Positions 40,628 through 49,317 of a DNA stretch of 51,455 nucleotides are shown here, piece after piece. This DNA is from an uncultured Lachnospiraceae bacterium (GTDB taxonomy: Bacteria; Bacillota; Clostridia; Lachnospirales; Lachnospiraceae): contig CAJUKV010000027.1 in NCBI GenBank assembly GCA_910587305.1, positions 1 through 51,455 on the forward strand, read 5' to 3'. A program made the translations under genes and the position numbers. The notes below the pieces were generated by a model that saw only the letters and a list, made by a program, of their open reading frames with translations, searched no databases and was not told the DNA's origin. Positions within the stretch are counted from its first letter, which is position 1. Each line of letters starts with the position of its first letter.

Positions 40628-43309
40628 ATGAATAAAACCAGTAGAAACAGAAAAAAAGAAAAAAGAACACTATGTCTCGTCCTGAGCGCCGCTATGGTTC
40701 TGGGGCTTGCAGGCTGCGGCAAAGAGGAAGCCCCCTCATCCCCAATCACAAACGAAAATCAGGAAGCCGTTTTGGAGCAGGTGCTTAACGCACAGATAAA
40801 CCCGGCTCACAGCAGCGAGGCCGGAAAGGAAGAAACCGTCTATGTCCTTGCCGATGCAAAGGGCAGCGTAAATCAGATTATTGTCAGCGACTGGCTGAAA
40901 AACAGCGATGGCGGGGAAAGTCTCATAGACTCCTCCGACCTGAAAGATATCCGGAACGTCAAAGGATATGAAACCTATGAGACGGATAAAAATGGCAATA
41001 TCCTCTGGAAGGCAGAGGGATCCGATATTTACTATCAGGGAACCACCGATAAAGAAGTTCCCGTTCAGGTAAAAATTTCCTACCAACTGGAAGGAAAAGA
41101 AATAGCGCCGGAGGAACTGGCCGGAAGGAGCGGCAAGGTGACCATCCGCATGGACTATGAAAATCACGAGACTAAAATGGTAGAAATAGGCGGAAAGAAA
41201 GAGGAAATCAAGATACCCTTTGCCATGATATCCGGTATGGTACTGCCTCAGGATACTTTCTCCAACATTGAAGTGACCAACGCAAGACTTCTTTCGGAGG
41301 GCAACAACTCCGTTGTGGTGGGCGTAGCTTTTCCGGGCCTTAAGGAAAGCATTGACGCGGAAAATCTAAAGGAAAAGCTTGAGGATAAAACAGGCGGTGA
41401 GAAAGCGGATGATTTAGACATTCCTGACTATATTGAAATCACAGCGGACGCTGAAAATTTCGAACTGGGAATGACCATGACCGTAGCCATGAGCGATATC
41501 TTATCCGACATTGCGCTGACAGATTCCTTTGATCTTTCCGCCCTCAACAATTCCATGGACGATTTACAGGATGCCACCAACCAATTAAAGGATGGCGCCG
41601 TGGAATTGAAAGACGGCACACTGCAGTTAAAGGATGGCAGTAAAGAACTGCTTTCCGGTACCCTAAAGCTTTGGGACGGTACCGTGGAGCTTAGGGATGG
41701 CACCCAGGAGCTGTCAGATAAATCCGGAGATTTAGACGAAGGAGCCCAAAAGCTGGATGAGGGCGCTCTGGCGCTTTATGAAGGAACCGCTTCTTTAAAA
41801 GATGGCGTACAAAGACTGACTTCCGGAACGGATGAACTGCAGGATGGAGGTTATAAACTGGCAGCCGGAACAGAAAGTCTGGCAAATGGCGCAAAGAGCT
41901 TAAACGACGGCGCTCTCCTCGTAAAAGACGGGGTAAATCAGGTGGCCGGCCAAATGAATACCTTAAAAGCAGGCATCGGCACACCGGTAGCATCGCCTGG
42001 CGACATTGATCCTCATAACCCCACTACCTTGCTGCAGGTCTCCTATCTGTTAAATCAGTCTCTGAAAGCCCTAAGCGCTGATGCCGGTTTGATGGAAACG
42101 TCTTATAACAGCATTTTGTCTACCTTACAGCAACAGACAGCGCTGGCACAGGCCGACCTAAACGCAGCCCAGGCAAACCTGGCCGCGGCGCAAAGCCAGG
42201 CAGCAGCAGCCCGGACACAGTTATCGGACGCATGTAAGGCCGATATCCTGGAAATGGAAGTTGTAACACAAACCCGTATGGAAGAAGAGGCACATGTCGT
42301 AACCATTGATGCGCCTGTCACCGTAACTACAAAGGTCATAACGGAAAGCATAACAGAAACGGAAAATGAGGACGGCGAAACCATAGTGGAACGGACGATG
42401 GAGGATGAGCCGGAGGTTTCCACAGAAACCTATACGGAATCCTTTGAAGAAACAGTTACTGTGCCAAAAGAAGTCGTAGATACGGAAACGGTAACGGTAC
42501 GGTCCATAGACATAGACAATTTGCAGCAGCAAATAGACGCCTATCAGGACGCCCTTCTGGAAACCGCCCTGTGCCAGGCTGAAGTGGAAGCCTGCTCCGC
42601 ACAGGTTGAGGCGCTTAACAATACTATTACGGATTTAGAAGCAATAAAACAGCAGCAGCTGGCTTTAAGCCAAAAGTGGGGGCCCTCCATCACCTATGCC
42701 GCAATCCTGGACCAGAAGCTTAACGAAATCTCCGGTCAGTTAAATTCCCAGGAAAGCGCCGGGGGGATGGCCGCCCTGGTAAAAGGAGCCGGGGATTTGG
42801 CTGATGGAACACAAACCGCACTGGCAGGCGCAACACAGTTAAACAATGGAGCCAACGAATTAAAGAAAGGGATCGACACCCTAAGTAATGGCGCCGGAGA
42901 ATTGGCGGACGGCGCAAACAGTTTAAACGACGGCGCAGCAGCCTTAAAAAATGGCACAGGCGAATTAAAAGACGGTACAAAAAAACTGGTGGAAGGTGCC
43001 ACAACCTTAAATGACGGAGCCGGGGAATTAAAGGACGGAGCCCTGGAACTAAAAGACGGTGTGCTTACTTTAGAAGAAGGAGCCGGAGATTTGGATGCAG
43101 GCGCACTTGAGCTTCTTAACGGTATGTTTGAATTTGACCAGGAAGGAATCAGTAAACTGACAGATTTGTTTGGGGACGACGTTCAGGATGTAGTCGACCG
43201 TTTGGAAGCGGTGTCCAATGCAGGTAAGGCATATAACACCTTCACAAAATTGCCCGAAAATATGGATGGCAGTGTAAAATTTATTATCAAAACAGATGCC
43301 ATCAAATAA
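40628..43309 (+). CDS. Large lipoprotein with L-x-D-G heptad repeats, partner of the MMPL transporter
   Basis: An 893-residue secreted lipoprotein: the lipobox LGLAGC puts the lipid-modified Cys at residue 30. A beta-rich N-terminal domain (about 45-280) is followed by two arrays of heptads of the type LKDGTLQ or LNDGAGE (about 310-440 and 715-840), similar to YhgE/Pip-type phage infection proteins, separated by a long Ala/Gln/Glu coiled coil (about 490-700) with a negatively charged TES/TEN-rich insert. The start at 40628 (MNKTSRNRKKEKR) follows GGAGG; an earlier frame from 40595 lacks a signal peptide at its N-terminus. It is probably an extracellular tube or tether working with the MMPL pump. 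Confidence 0.82.
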   Translation: MNKTSRNRKKEKRTLCLVLSAAMVLGLAGCGKEEAPSSPITNENQEAVLEQVLNAQINPAHSSEAGKEETVYVLADAKGSVNQIIVSDWLKNSDGGESLIDSSDLKDIRNVKGYETYETDKNGNILWKAEGSDIYYQGTTDKEVPVQVKISYQLEGKEIAPEELAGRSGKVTIRMDYENHETKMVEIGGKKEEIKIPFAMISGMVLPQDTFSNIEVTNARLLSEGNNSVVVGVAFPGLKESIDAENLKEKLEDKTGGEKADDLDIPDYIEITADAENFELGMTMTVAMSDILSDIALTDSFDLSALNNSMDDLQDATNQLKDGAVELKDGTLQLKDGSKELLSGTLKLWDGTVELRDGTQELSDKSGDLDEGAQKLDEGALALYEGTASLKDGVQRLTSGTDELQDGGYKLAAGTESLANGAKSLNDGALLVKDGVNQVAGQMNTLKAGIGTPVASPGDIDPHNPTTLLQVSYLLNQSLKALSADAGLMETSYNSILSTLQQQTALAQADLNAAQANLAAAQSQAAAARTQLSDACKADILEMEVVTQTRMEEEAHVVTIDAPVTVTTKVITESITETENEDGETIVERTMEDEPEVSTETYTESFEETVTVPKEVVDTETVTVRSIDIDNLQQQIDAYQDALLETALCQAEVEACSAQVEALNNTITDLEAIKQQQLALSQKWGPSITYAAILDQKLNEISGQLNSQESAGGMAALVKGAGDLADGTQTALAGATQLNNGANELKKGIDTLSNGAGELADGANSLNDGAAALKNGTGELKDGTKKLVEGATTLNDGAGELKDGALELKDGVLTLEEGAGDLDAGALELLNGMFEFDQEGISKLTDLFGDDVQDVVDRLEAVSNAGKAYNTFTKLPENMDGSVKFIIKTDAIK

Positions 43310-43351
43310 GTTCTTCAGACAAAATTTTTATCAATGTAAAATTTCCTCCTG

Positions 43352-43561
43352 GTACAACGAAAATTAAGTTTCCGGTACATTGACGCAGAATGATTGTTTC
43401 AGATGCAAGGCGGAGAAAAGAGTCGTAGCGGTGGCTACGGCGATTGACGGTGCTGTGTGCCGGTGGCACACGTTTAGCACGGACCGAAGCGGAGCATAGA
43501 CCAACGCCGCAGATGAACAATCAGGCAAGTCAAGGTGCCAGTTACTTAATTTTCGTTGTAC
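43352..43561. repeat. MITE-like element with 18-bp perfect inverted ends
   Basis: GTACAACGAAAATTAAGT (43352-43369) and its exact mirror (43544-43561) enclose about 175 bp rich in small stems such as GTGCCGGTGGCAC and CGTAGCGGTGGCTACGG. No gene is visible in 43310-43704. Confidence 0.75.
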
Positions 43562-43595
43562 TAGTACAGTATTGCCTAAATAATAGTGAAAAACA

Positions 43596-43649
43596 GTCAA
43601 TGTCATTAAGTTTAGCGCCTAAGCCAGCCGGTACCTTAATGACATTGAC
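43596..43649. repeat. Family 6 hairpin repeat, second copy
   Basis: GTCAATGTCATTAAG and CTTAATGACATTGAC form a 15-bp stem around a 24-nt loop. The same hairpin is nested in the family 5 repeat at 29257-29303. Here no target duplication is obvious. Confidence 0.7.
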
Positions 43650-43704
43650 AAAGTAAGAGGGCGCTTGTTTTCTCCGGGCTCCTCTCCATAGGGCTTATAA
43701 AAGT

Positions 43705-44322
43705 TTAACGGATAAAGTTCGTTCGTTCAAAGGGTTCTTTTTCCGGAATCCCATACTTTTCCTTTCCAAGAGCAATACTTTTCATCAAAAACGCCATATT
43801 TTGGGCAAGGGTGCGCATCATCTGCAGTCCTTCCGCATCCTGCCGCGCCTCGCCGGGCAGCGTTCCGTGAATCCCATTCCAATACTGCCCCGATGCAACA
43901 GGCATTCCTGAAATGCCAAAAAACTTATTCAGCTCGTCATAAGTTGCCGTAAGCCCGCCGCGCCTTGCTGCCGCCACTGCCGCGCCAACCTTCATGGTTT
44001 TGTCAAAATGAGTGCTGTAAAAAAGTCTTGTAAGAAATGCAATAAGGGTTGCATTGGCGGACGCATAATAAACCGGACTTCCTACCACAAGCCCATCGCA
44101 TTCCTCAAATTTACCGGCCGTTTCATTTACCGGATCGTTAAATACACATTTTCCGGTTTCCGCACATTTCCTGCAGCCGATACATCCCCTGATATCCTTA
44201 TTTCCAATATGCAGAATTTCTGTCTCAATCCCTTCCCCTGCAAATATCTTTTCCATTTCATGTAAAGCAATATAAGTGTTTCCCGCTGCCCTTGGGCTGC
44301 CGTTGATCATCAATACCTTCAT
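43705..44322 (-). CDS. Flavodoxin-fold NAD(P)H-dependent oxidoreductase
   Basis: A 205-residue flavin reductase: phosphate loop MINGSPRAAGNTYIAL, Cys block IRGCIGCRKCAETGKC, FMN site GSPVYYASANATLIAF and AAARRGGLTATYDEL. It is closer to classical flavodoxin-family iron-sulphur-associated reductases than the pair at 19599 and 20099. It stands alone, 126 bp before the MBL hydrolase gene start region, in the same direction. Substrate unknown. Confidence 0.9.
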   Translation of the reverse strand: MKVLMINGSPRAAGNTYIALHEMEKIFAGEGIETEILHIGNKDIRGCIGCRKCAETGKCVFNDPVNETAGKFEECDGLVVGSPVYYASANATLIAFLTRLFYSTHFDKTMKVGAAVAAARRGGLTATYDELNKFFGISGMPVASGQYWNGIHGTLPGEARQDAEGLQMMRTLAQNMAFLMKSIALGKEKYGIPEKEPFERTNFIR

Positions 44323-44448
44323 CGCAATCCTCCCTTTTTCTGTTTTACAGTTGCTTAAATAACGGTGGGCCCTCTTTATGAGCTATTTTCAGATTCATAC
44401 ACATACCGACCCCATCCAAACAAAAGCTTCGAAAATTCCACGCTCCGT

Positions 44449-45279
44449 TTAGCCTTTATAAATTCTTTGGGAATTGTAGATAATATTCCCCAAACCGCCA
44501 TCTGCCCGTTCCCCTGTTCCGGCGGTTTTTTTAGCCATCAGCAGACCTTCAAAGTCCATAAACCGAAAAGGTATTTCATCGGATTTTCCATTAAGAATAT
44601 CCTCACACACCCCGATGACCCCATCAAGAATTTCTTTTCCAATAAGCTTTGGCCCATGAGAAAGGTATACCTTATCGTATTCCCCTTCGCGCTTCTTTAA
44701 TTCCAAAAGTACTTCTTTGTATTCCTCCACGCTAGATGCCTCATCAGCCCACAGGAAAACAGAAGGATTGCACCCGTCCCCAAACAGAATCGTTCTCTCC
44801 GTCACATTTAATACACAGGTCATTCCCTTGGTGTGTCCGGGCACAGCCACCGCCTTTAATATAACCCCTCCTAAGTCAAACTCCTGTCCATCTCCCAGCG
44901 GAAGATATTCTTTCATCCGCACCGGGCTAAAATCTGCTTGTGTCATTTCTTCCGGTAATCCGCCCAAGCAAAAGGTAACATAATCCTTTTTCTGCTCCAT
45001 TGTAGCGTGATTTTTCGCCAGTTCCCAGTCTTTCTTGCTTAAATACACCTTGTCAAATCCGGCGTCTCCCCCCGCATGGTCACAATGCCCATGGGTTAAA
45101 ATAACGCTCACCGGAAGCTTTGTAAGAGAGCTGACAAATGCTTTTAAATCCCCGGCTCCGGCGCCGGTATCAATCAAAATAGCCTCCTTTTCTCCCTCAA
45201 CAAGAAAAGAATGCACCCCTGTAATATCTGTTATACCTGTCGTAGACGGACTTACCTTTTCCGCTGTAAAAAATTCCAT
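44449..45279 (-). CDS. MBL-fold metallo-hydrolase
   Basis: A 276-residue metallo-beta-lactamase-fold hydrolase. Metal motif LTHGHCDHAGG gives His63, His65, Asp67, His68; further ligands are His in VPGHTKGM, Asp in LFGDGCNP and His in YLSHGPK. The start at 45279 (MEFFTAEKVSP) follows AAAGGAGG; an in-frame TTG two codons earlier is a track artefact. The fold is shared by glyoxalase II, RNases and other hydrolases; without a cap or partner gene the substrate cannot be assigned. Confidence 0.92.
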   Translation of the reverse strand: MEFFTAEKVSPSTTGITDITGVHSFLVEGEKEAILIDTGAGAGDLKAFVSSLTKLPVSVILTHGHCDHAGGDAGFDKVYLSKKDWELAKNHATMEQKKDYVTFCLGGLPEEMTQADFSPVRMKEYLPLGDGQEFDLGGVILKAVAVPGHTKGMTCVLNVTERTILFGDGCNPSVFLWADEASSVEEYKEVLLELKKREGEYDKVYLSHGPKLIGKEILDGVIGVCEDILNGKSDEIPFRFMDFEGLLMAKKTAGTGERADGGLGNIIYNSQRIYKG

Positions 45280-45398
45280 GTTCAATCCTCCTTTCTTTCT
45301 ATAAAGTATATAATACTTTTACCTCTTTTTCAAACATGCTCTCGCGATTCGGACAATATACACCTTCTTTGTTTACCTTTTTCATCTGTTCATAGAGG

Positions 45399-45475
45399 GT
45401 AACTATTCAGCCAGGTCTGCTCATTTACTGCGCAGACCGTAAAAAAGCGTAAATTATGTCAAGAGAATCCGGCAG
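45399..45475. repeat. Family 5 MITE-like repeat, inverted partial copy
   Basis: Reading on the minus strand: GGATTCTCTTGACATAATTTACGC, GGTCTGCGCAGTAAATG, CAGACCTGGCTGAATAGTTAC, the same order as copy B at 29121. The other end is missing. Confidence 0.7.
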
Positions 45476-45569
45476 GAAAAATCCCTGATAATTCAATAGA
45501 CTTTATATTTTAGTTATGATATACTCTATTTACCTATAAATCAACTAATTAGAAATATGGAGGATTAAT

Positions 45570-45968
45570 ATGACAGATAGCGCAAAGCTTGATTTACTTT
45601 TAACCGAAATGCAAAGTGTGAATGTTAAAATGCAAAATATGGACTCTAAAATTCAAAGTATGGATTCCAAGATTCAGGGCATGGATTCCAGAATTCAAAG
45701 CATGGACTCCAAAATTCAAAACATGGATTCCAAAATTCAAAGCATGGACTCCAAGATCCAAAGCATGGATTCCAAAATTCAAAGCATGGACTCCAAAATT
45801 CAAAGCATGGATTCCAGAATTGATAGTTTGGAATCGCAAATGAAACAAACCGAACGTACCTTAAGAAATGAAATACGCAAGGAATGTGGATTGGTTCTTG
45901 ACGAAGTTGAAAGGGTACATAAAATTTTAGATAAGCATAAATCAGATAAAACAATGCACACGGCATAA
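45570..45968 (+). CDS. Coiled-coil protein with ten heptads encoded by a 21-bp minisatellite
   Basis: A 132-residue protein. A short start (MTDSAKLDLLLTEMQSVNVK) is followed by ten heptads of the form S-MDSKIQ (residues 23-92; bases 45636-45845), then a linker and a C-terminal helix (RTLRNEIRKECGLVLDEVERVHKILDKHK). Met and Ile occupy the a and d places of a coiled coil. The units are almost identical in DNA, so the number can change by slippage in 21-bp steps without shifting the frame. A GGAGG site precedes it. It resembles small coiled-coil proteins annotated only as hypothetical; function unknown. Confidence 0.85.
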   Translation: MTDSAKLDLLLTEMQSVNVKMQNMDSKIQSMDSKIQGMDSRIQSMDSKIQNMDSKIQSMDSKIQSMDSKIQSMDSKIQSMDSRIDSLESQMKQTERTLRNEIRKECGLVLDEVERVHKILDKHKSDKTMHTA

Positions 45969-46016
45969 TCCCAGCAATTACGCACAATTCCGTTTTATCT
46001 CCGGCGATTGTTTCAT

Positions 46017-46535
46017 CTAACTTTTTTCTATATTTTCTTCTGCCAGCCGCAATGCAAAGGCAATTGGCACAATCAATATTCCGCACACAAAATTGCTGAT
46101 GCCATGAATAAAGTCCCACGGCAGTCCCGCAATTATCCAAGCGATTGTTTCTTTAAAATCCAGACCATATAATACGGCCTGTACCGGCGCATACAATGTT
46201 CCAAATAAAAAGCCATGGGCGGCACACACAATCATATACACAAAAACCTGTATTTTAGAAGGCATTTTTTTTGGGAGGAGCATGACAATACCCCAAAGAA
46301 TCGTCCATAAATATAAATAGGGAATCCACCATGTGGCAAACCCGCAAAAAATACCATTTAAAATCACATAGATATAAATAGGGTACAGAGCTTTATTCCT
46401 GTAAACAATGGTATAAGCAATGGTAAGCACACCAAGCAGGTGAACGTTAGGTATGATCTCCATAACCATCTTTGATACATACATAACGGCTCCAAGCATC
46501 CCAAATATGGCAATTTCTCTGATCGTAAGCTTCAT
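46017..46535 (-). CDS. ECF transporter S-component
   Basis: A 172-residue, six-span substrate-binding membrane protein: TIREIAIFGMLGAVMYVSKM at the start, IVYRNKALYPIYIYVIL, AAHGFLFGTLYAPVQAVLYG and GIPW-like AGLPWDFIHGISNFVCG are family pieces. It has no ATPase or T-component next to it, so it would draw on the module at 2365-5199. The DUF4430 lipoprotein gene starts the same operon (stop to start gap 20 bp). DUF4430 resembles the C-terminal domain of cobalamin carriers, so a corrinoid substrate is a reasonable but unproven guess. No cobalamin riboswitch was seen upstream. Confidence 0.9.
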   Translation of the reverse strand: MKLTIREIAIFGMLGAVMYVSKMVMEIIPNVHLLGVLTIAYTIVYRNKALYPIYIYVILNGIFCGFATWWIPYLYLWTILWGIVMLLPKKMPSKIQVFVYMIVCAAHGFLFGTLYAPVQAVLYGLDFKETIAWIIAGLPWDFIHGISNFVCGILIVPIAFALRLAEENIEKS

Positions 46536-46554
46536 GCTCCTGTCCTCATATGGC

Positions 46555-47007
46555 TTATTCTATCTTAAAGGAGTAGCTGCTTCCCTGCTCTATGGCCGTA
46601 GCGTCAACACCTGCCGCGGCATATTCGCCGTCAATGTAAAATGCCCAATATACGCCGTCCTTATCGTAATCGGCAGTTATGCCGTTAACCGTCTTTACAT
46701 AAAGTCCATATTCACTATCATCTCCGGAGATGAAACCAATTTCCACCAGGGCTTCTCCTACCGTTTCCTGATCCGTATGAATCTCAAATTTTGTCTCATT
46801 GCCGTCCTGGTCTGTTACACTCAGCGCAAACTGCGTGCTGCCTTCCCCCAGCACACTGCCATCCTCAAAGACTTTCTGTGCATCATCAGATGCAGTTTTC
46901 CCGCCTCCGGTATTTCCATTACAGCCGGTTGTCCCCAGCGCCATAGCCAGAATCAATACCGTGCAGAGAAGAAATGATACTAATTTTCCGTTCCAATTTG
47001 CTTTCAT
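46555..47007 (-). CDS. DUF4430 (transcobalamin-like) lipoprotein
   Basis: A 150-residue surface lipoprotein with lipobox TTGC (lipid Cys29) and a DUF4430 domain (about 55-150): VTDQDGNETKFEIHTD, ETVGEALVEIG and GVYWAFYIDGEYAAAGVD with the closing EQGSSYSFKI. DUF4430 is related to the C-terminal beta domain of transcobalamin and intrinsic factor. Followed by an S-component gene, it likely hands a vitamin-type ligand to it. The start at 47007 is set by the GGAGGTATAAT site of a leader repeat; a longer frame only translates the repeat. Confidence 0.88.
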   Translation of the reverse strand: MKANWNGKLVSFLLCTVLILAMALGTTGCNGNTGGGKTASDDAQKVFEDGSVLGEGSTQFALSVTDQDGNETKFEIHTDQETVGEALVEIGFISGDDSEYGLYVKTVNGITADYDKDGVYWAFYIDGEYAAAGVDATAIEQGSSYSFKIE

Positions 47008-47091
47008 AATTATACCTCCGCATGCCGCAAGCCGTGCTTGCGGTACTACCATCAATAAGTAGTTTGGAAGTTTACTTCCAAACTTATCTCC
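47005..47091 (-). repeat. Leader repeat family 2 before the DUF4430 gene
   Basis: 87 nt with the same two stems and ribosome-site position as the ecfA2 leader (74 of 87 identical by hand alignment): GTTTGGAAGT/ACTTCCAAAC, CCGCAAGCACGGCTTGCGG and GGAGGTATAATT just before ATG. Confidence 0.85.
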
Positions 47092-47215
47092 TTTGTTTTG
47101 TATTTCTATTGTTTCGCAACTGCCTCAAAATAAATGGTTTTCACAAGGCTGCTCGTTGCTCATGGAAATTCGGGCAGGCCAAATGTATAAGTTATTTTGT
47201 GGCAGCGGCGCTTCC

Positions 47216-48202
47216 TCACATAACAACAGCCGCCACAAGGGGAATCGTAGCCACAGACAAAATCGTGGTAAGGGCAACCCCCTTTGAGGCCATTTCATAA
47301 TCCCCGTCATATTGCTGGGCCAGCATAGCCGTCATACTCCCCACCGGTGTGGCCAGCATCACCATGCATACGCCGCAAATAATCTCATTGCTCACAAACT
47401 GCCGTATGACCAATACCCCGGCCGCCGGAACTAAAATCAGTTTAATCAGTGAAAACAAAAGCAGCCTTCCATCCATAAACAATTTCTTTAAATCGATTGT
47501 CGCCAGTGACGCGCCAATTATCATCATGCTCAAAGGCGCTGTCAGATTGCTTAAATTCGTCACGGTCGTCTTTACAAAATCAGGAAGCGGTATATTGAAG
47601 AAATAAATCATAATTGATACAAGGCAGGCCACTACCCCTACGTTAAACACCTTCCCAAGCAGTGCGGACCTTTCTGTAGATTTATCTGTGGACTTTTCTC
47701 CGGATCTATCTCCAAACTTGTCTTCGGCCTTGTCTCCGGATCTATCCGGTGTTTTCATTTCCGTAGATATGGCGGATATTCCATAAGTATAAATCAGTAC
47801 GTTATAAGGAATCATAAAAAGAGACGCATACAGCAGCGCGCCGTTTCCATACAGCGCACTGATTACCGGAAATCCCATAAACCCAATATTGGAAAAAACC
47901 GTCATTGCCCTGTAGGTCCCCCGGCTCTTTTTTTCAACCCGAAGCAGCAGCGGAAGAAAAGATGCAAGCGCCAGCAATGCCCCGTACATAACAACCACTA
48001 TGACAAGCGTCTGTGTTAATTCACTTCCCTGCATTTTTTCTTCTCCCATGCAGCCGGTCAGCACCAGCGCCGGGTTTGCGATATTCACTACTATTGCGGA
48101 AAGCTTTTTGCTCACCTCATCCGTTATCACCGATTTTTTATAACAAAAATAGCCAATAGCCATCAATATAAAAAGTACCAGCATCTGCTGTAAAAGCAGC
48201 AT
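47216..48202 (-). CDS. AEC family transporter (auxin efflux carrier type)
   Basis: A 328-residue, ten-span permease: MLVLFILMAIGYFCYKKSVI at the start, VNIANPALVLTGC, FSNIGFMGFPVISALYGNGA and the second half LTAPLSMMIIGASLA and ATPVGSMTAMLAQQYDGD. Between the halves is a hydrophilic insert of about 30 residues with repeats of the type DRSGDKAEDK, probably a cytoplasmic loop. The start at 48202 follows AAAAGGAGG. Substrates of this family are organic acids or amino acids; none can be assigned. Confidence 0.92.
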   Translation of the reverse strand: MLLLQQMLVLFILMAIGYFCYKKSVITDEVSKKLSAIVVNIANPALVLTGCMGEEKMQGSELTQTLVIVVVMYGALLALASFLPLLLRVEKKSRGTYRAMTVFSNIGFMGFPVISALYGNGALLYASLFMIPYNVLIYTYGISAISTEMKTPDRSGDKAEDKFGDRSGEKSTDKSTERSALLGKVFNVGVVACLVSIMIYFFNIPLPDFVKTTVTNLSNLTAPLSMMIIGASLATIDLKKLFMDGRLLLFSLIKLILVPAAGVLVIRQFVSNEIICGVCMVMLATPVGSMTAMLAQQYDGDYEMASKGVALTTILSVATIPLVAAVVM

Positions 48203-48229
48203 AAAAATGACCTCCTTTTCAACCTCCCG

Positions 48230-48350
48230 ACATGCCGCCTTGCGGCACAAACAATATGGGAAGAATGACCGTCAGGGCATTCTTCTGAGTGTGAAGTTTT
48301 AGTTGTTCTTAGGCGGCGTTTTCTGACGCCTTAGAACTTCTCTTCACACT
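48230..48350. repeat. Family 4 structured repeat, copy 2
   Basis: It begins ACATGCCGCCTTGCGGC and holds hairpin AGAATGACC-GTC-AGGGCATTCT and a long one with GTGTGAAG / CTTCACAC at the base and TTAGGCG / GACGCCTTA near the top. Stem bases differ from copy 1 in paired positions. Its end overlaps the stop codon of the YlmH gene. Confidence 0.75.
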
Positions 48351-49105
48351 TTACCATAGCACATGACAGCGGCGCTGACTTTTCCCTTCTTGCTTCTGTT
48401 CTGCTCCCCTAAATACTCAAACTTGCCATATCCTCTTACGCTTATTATATCCCCTTTTTTCAGAAGCCGGCTATTGTTTTCGCAAAACCGCCCTCCTATA
48501 AACACCTTTTTCTGTCCGAAAAGATCCACGGCCTCGCTCCGGGAAAGCTTATACACCTTCGACAACACGCCGTCTATGCGTTCGGAGGAAATCTGTATTT
48601 TCATCTCCTGCCTGTCCAAATCCGGCAAGCCGGGGATTTCCTTTGTCCTGCTGCACTTAACAGTGGTATGCTTTATTTTACTTAAATTTTCTATGATAAA
48701 GTCAGCCATTGTCTCCAGACAAAAAATATAACCAATATTCTCCTTCAGCCTAATATCCCCAAGAGTGCTTCTTTCAATTCCAAGATTCATGAGCGCGCCC
48801 AGAAAGTCCCTGTGCGTCAATGGATCTGCAAATTTCATTGCCAAGGGCTTCACCTCAATACAGACAATTGGAAATTCCAAATCGTAGCCCAGCTCCTCCT
48901 CTCCTCCAAAGCGGATCACACACCGCTCGCAAAGCTCGTCTCCTCCCCAAACCTTGTATGAAACATAGGAAAGCTCCTTTTCCATCTCATAAAAACATGC
49001 CAGGTCAGCCAAAGCCAAAAAGCCCGTAAAAGTATATTGATTATTTTGATAAGATTTACGGGCAAGCTCCCGAAAACGCTTTTTCAGTAATTCATCTGCT
49101 TCCAT
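48344..49105 (-). CDS. YlmH-like S4-domain RNA-binding protein
   Basis: A 253-residue protein of the YlmH family, known for a role in ribosome-associated quality control and in the division gene cluster. The N-terminal domain (about 1-170) shows FTGFLALADLACFYEM, VWGGDELCERCVIRFG and THRDFLGALMNLGIERSTLGD, the family block; the C-terminal S4 domain (about 178-245) reads SSERIDGVLSKVYKLSRSEA, with VFIGGRFCENNSRLLKKGDI and SVRGYGKF. It stands alone here, without the ylm/ftsZ neighbours. Confidence 0.92.
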   Translation of the reverse strand: MEADELLKKRFRELARKSYQNNQYTFTGFLALADLACFYEMEKELSYVSYKVWGGDELCERCVIRFGGEEELGYDLEFPIVCIEVKPLAMKFADPLTHRDFLGALMNLGIERSTLGDIRLKENIGYIFCLETMADFIIENLSKIKHTTVKCSRTKEIPGLPDLDRQEMKIQISSERIDGVLSKVYKLSRSEAVDLFGQKKVFIGGRFCENNSRLLKKGDIISVRGYGKFEYLGEQNRSKKGKVSAAVMCYGKV

Positions 49106-49317
49106 TTACATTCTCCGCGTTATTTTTTAACCAATAAATTAAGCCGCTTCTTGTTACTTAATTGCATACAATGTGATAGAATATATGAAATAATCTATGT
49201 ATTGTTTCTGCCTAAAATGGCATGACAGTATTGATGCGGCATTACAGGCATAGCCGACGTCATATGACAATCAGATTTGCTTATCGTATATGGCAACAGG
49301 CTTTTCCTGACTTTTGC

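Noticed and set aside
45600..46140. Frames opposite and shifted within the 21-bp minisatellite
   Set aside because: Repeated DNA keeps all frames open; only the plus frame at 45570 has a ribosome site and non-repeat ends.
47092..47215. Cobalamin riboswitch upstream of the DUF4430 operon
   Set aside because: No GCCACTG-like B12 box or its conserved core could be found; only the family 2 leader is present.
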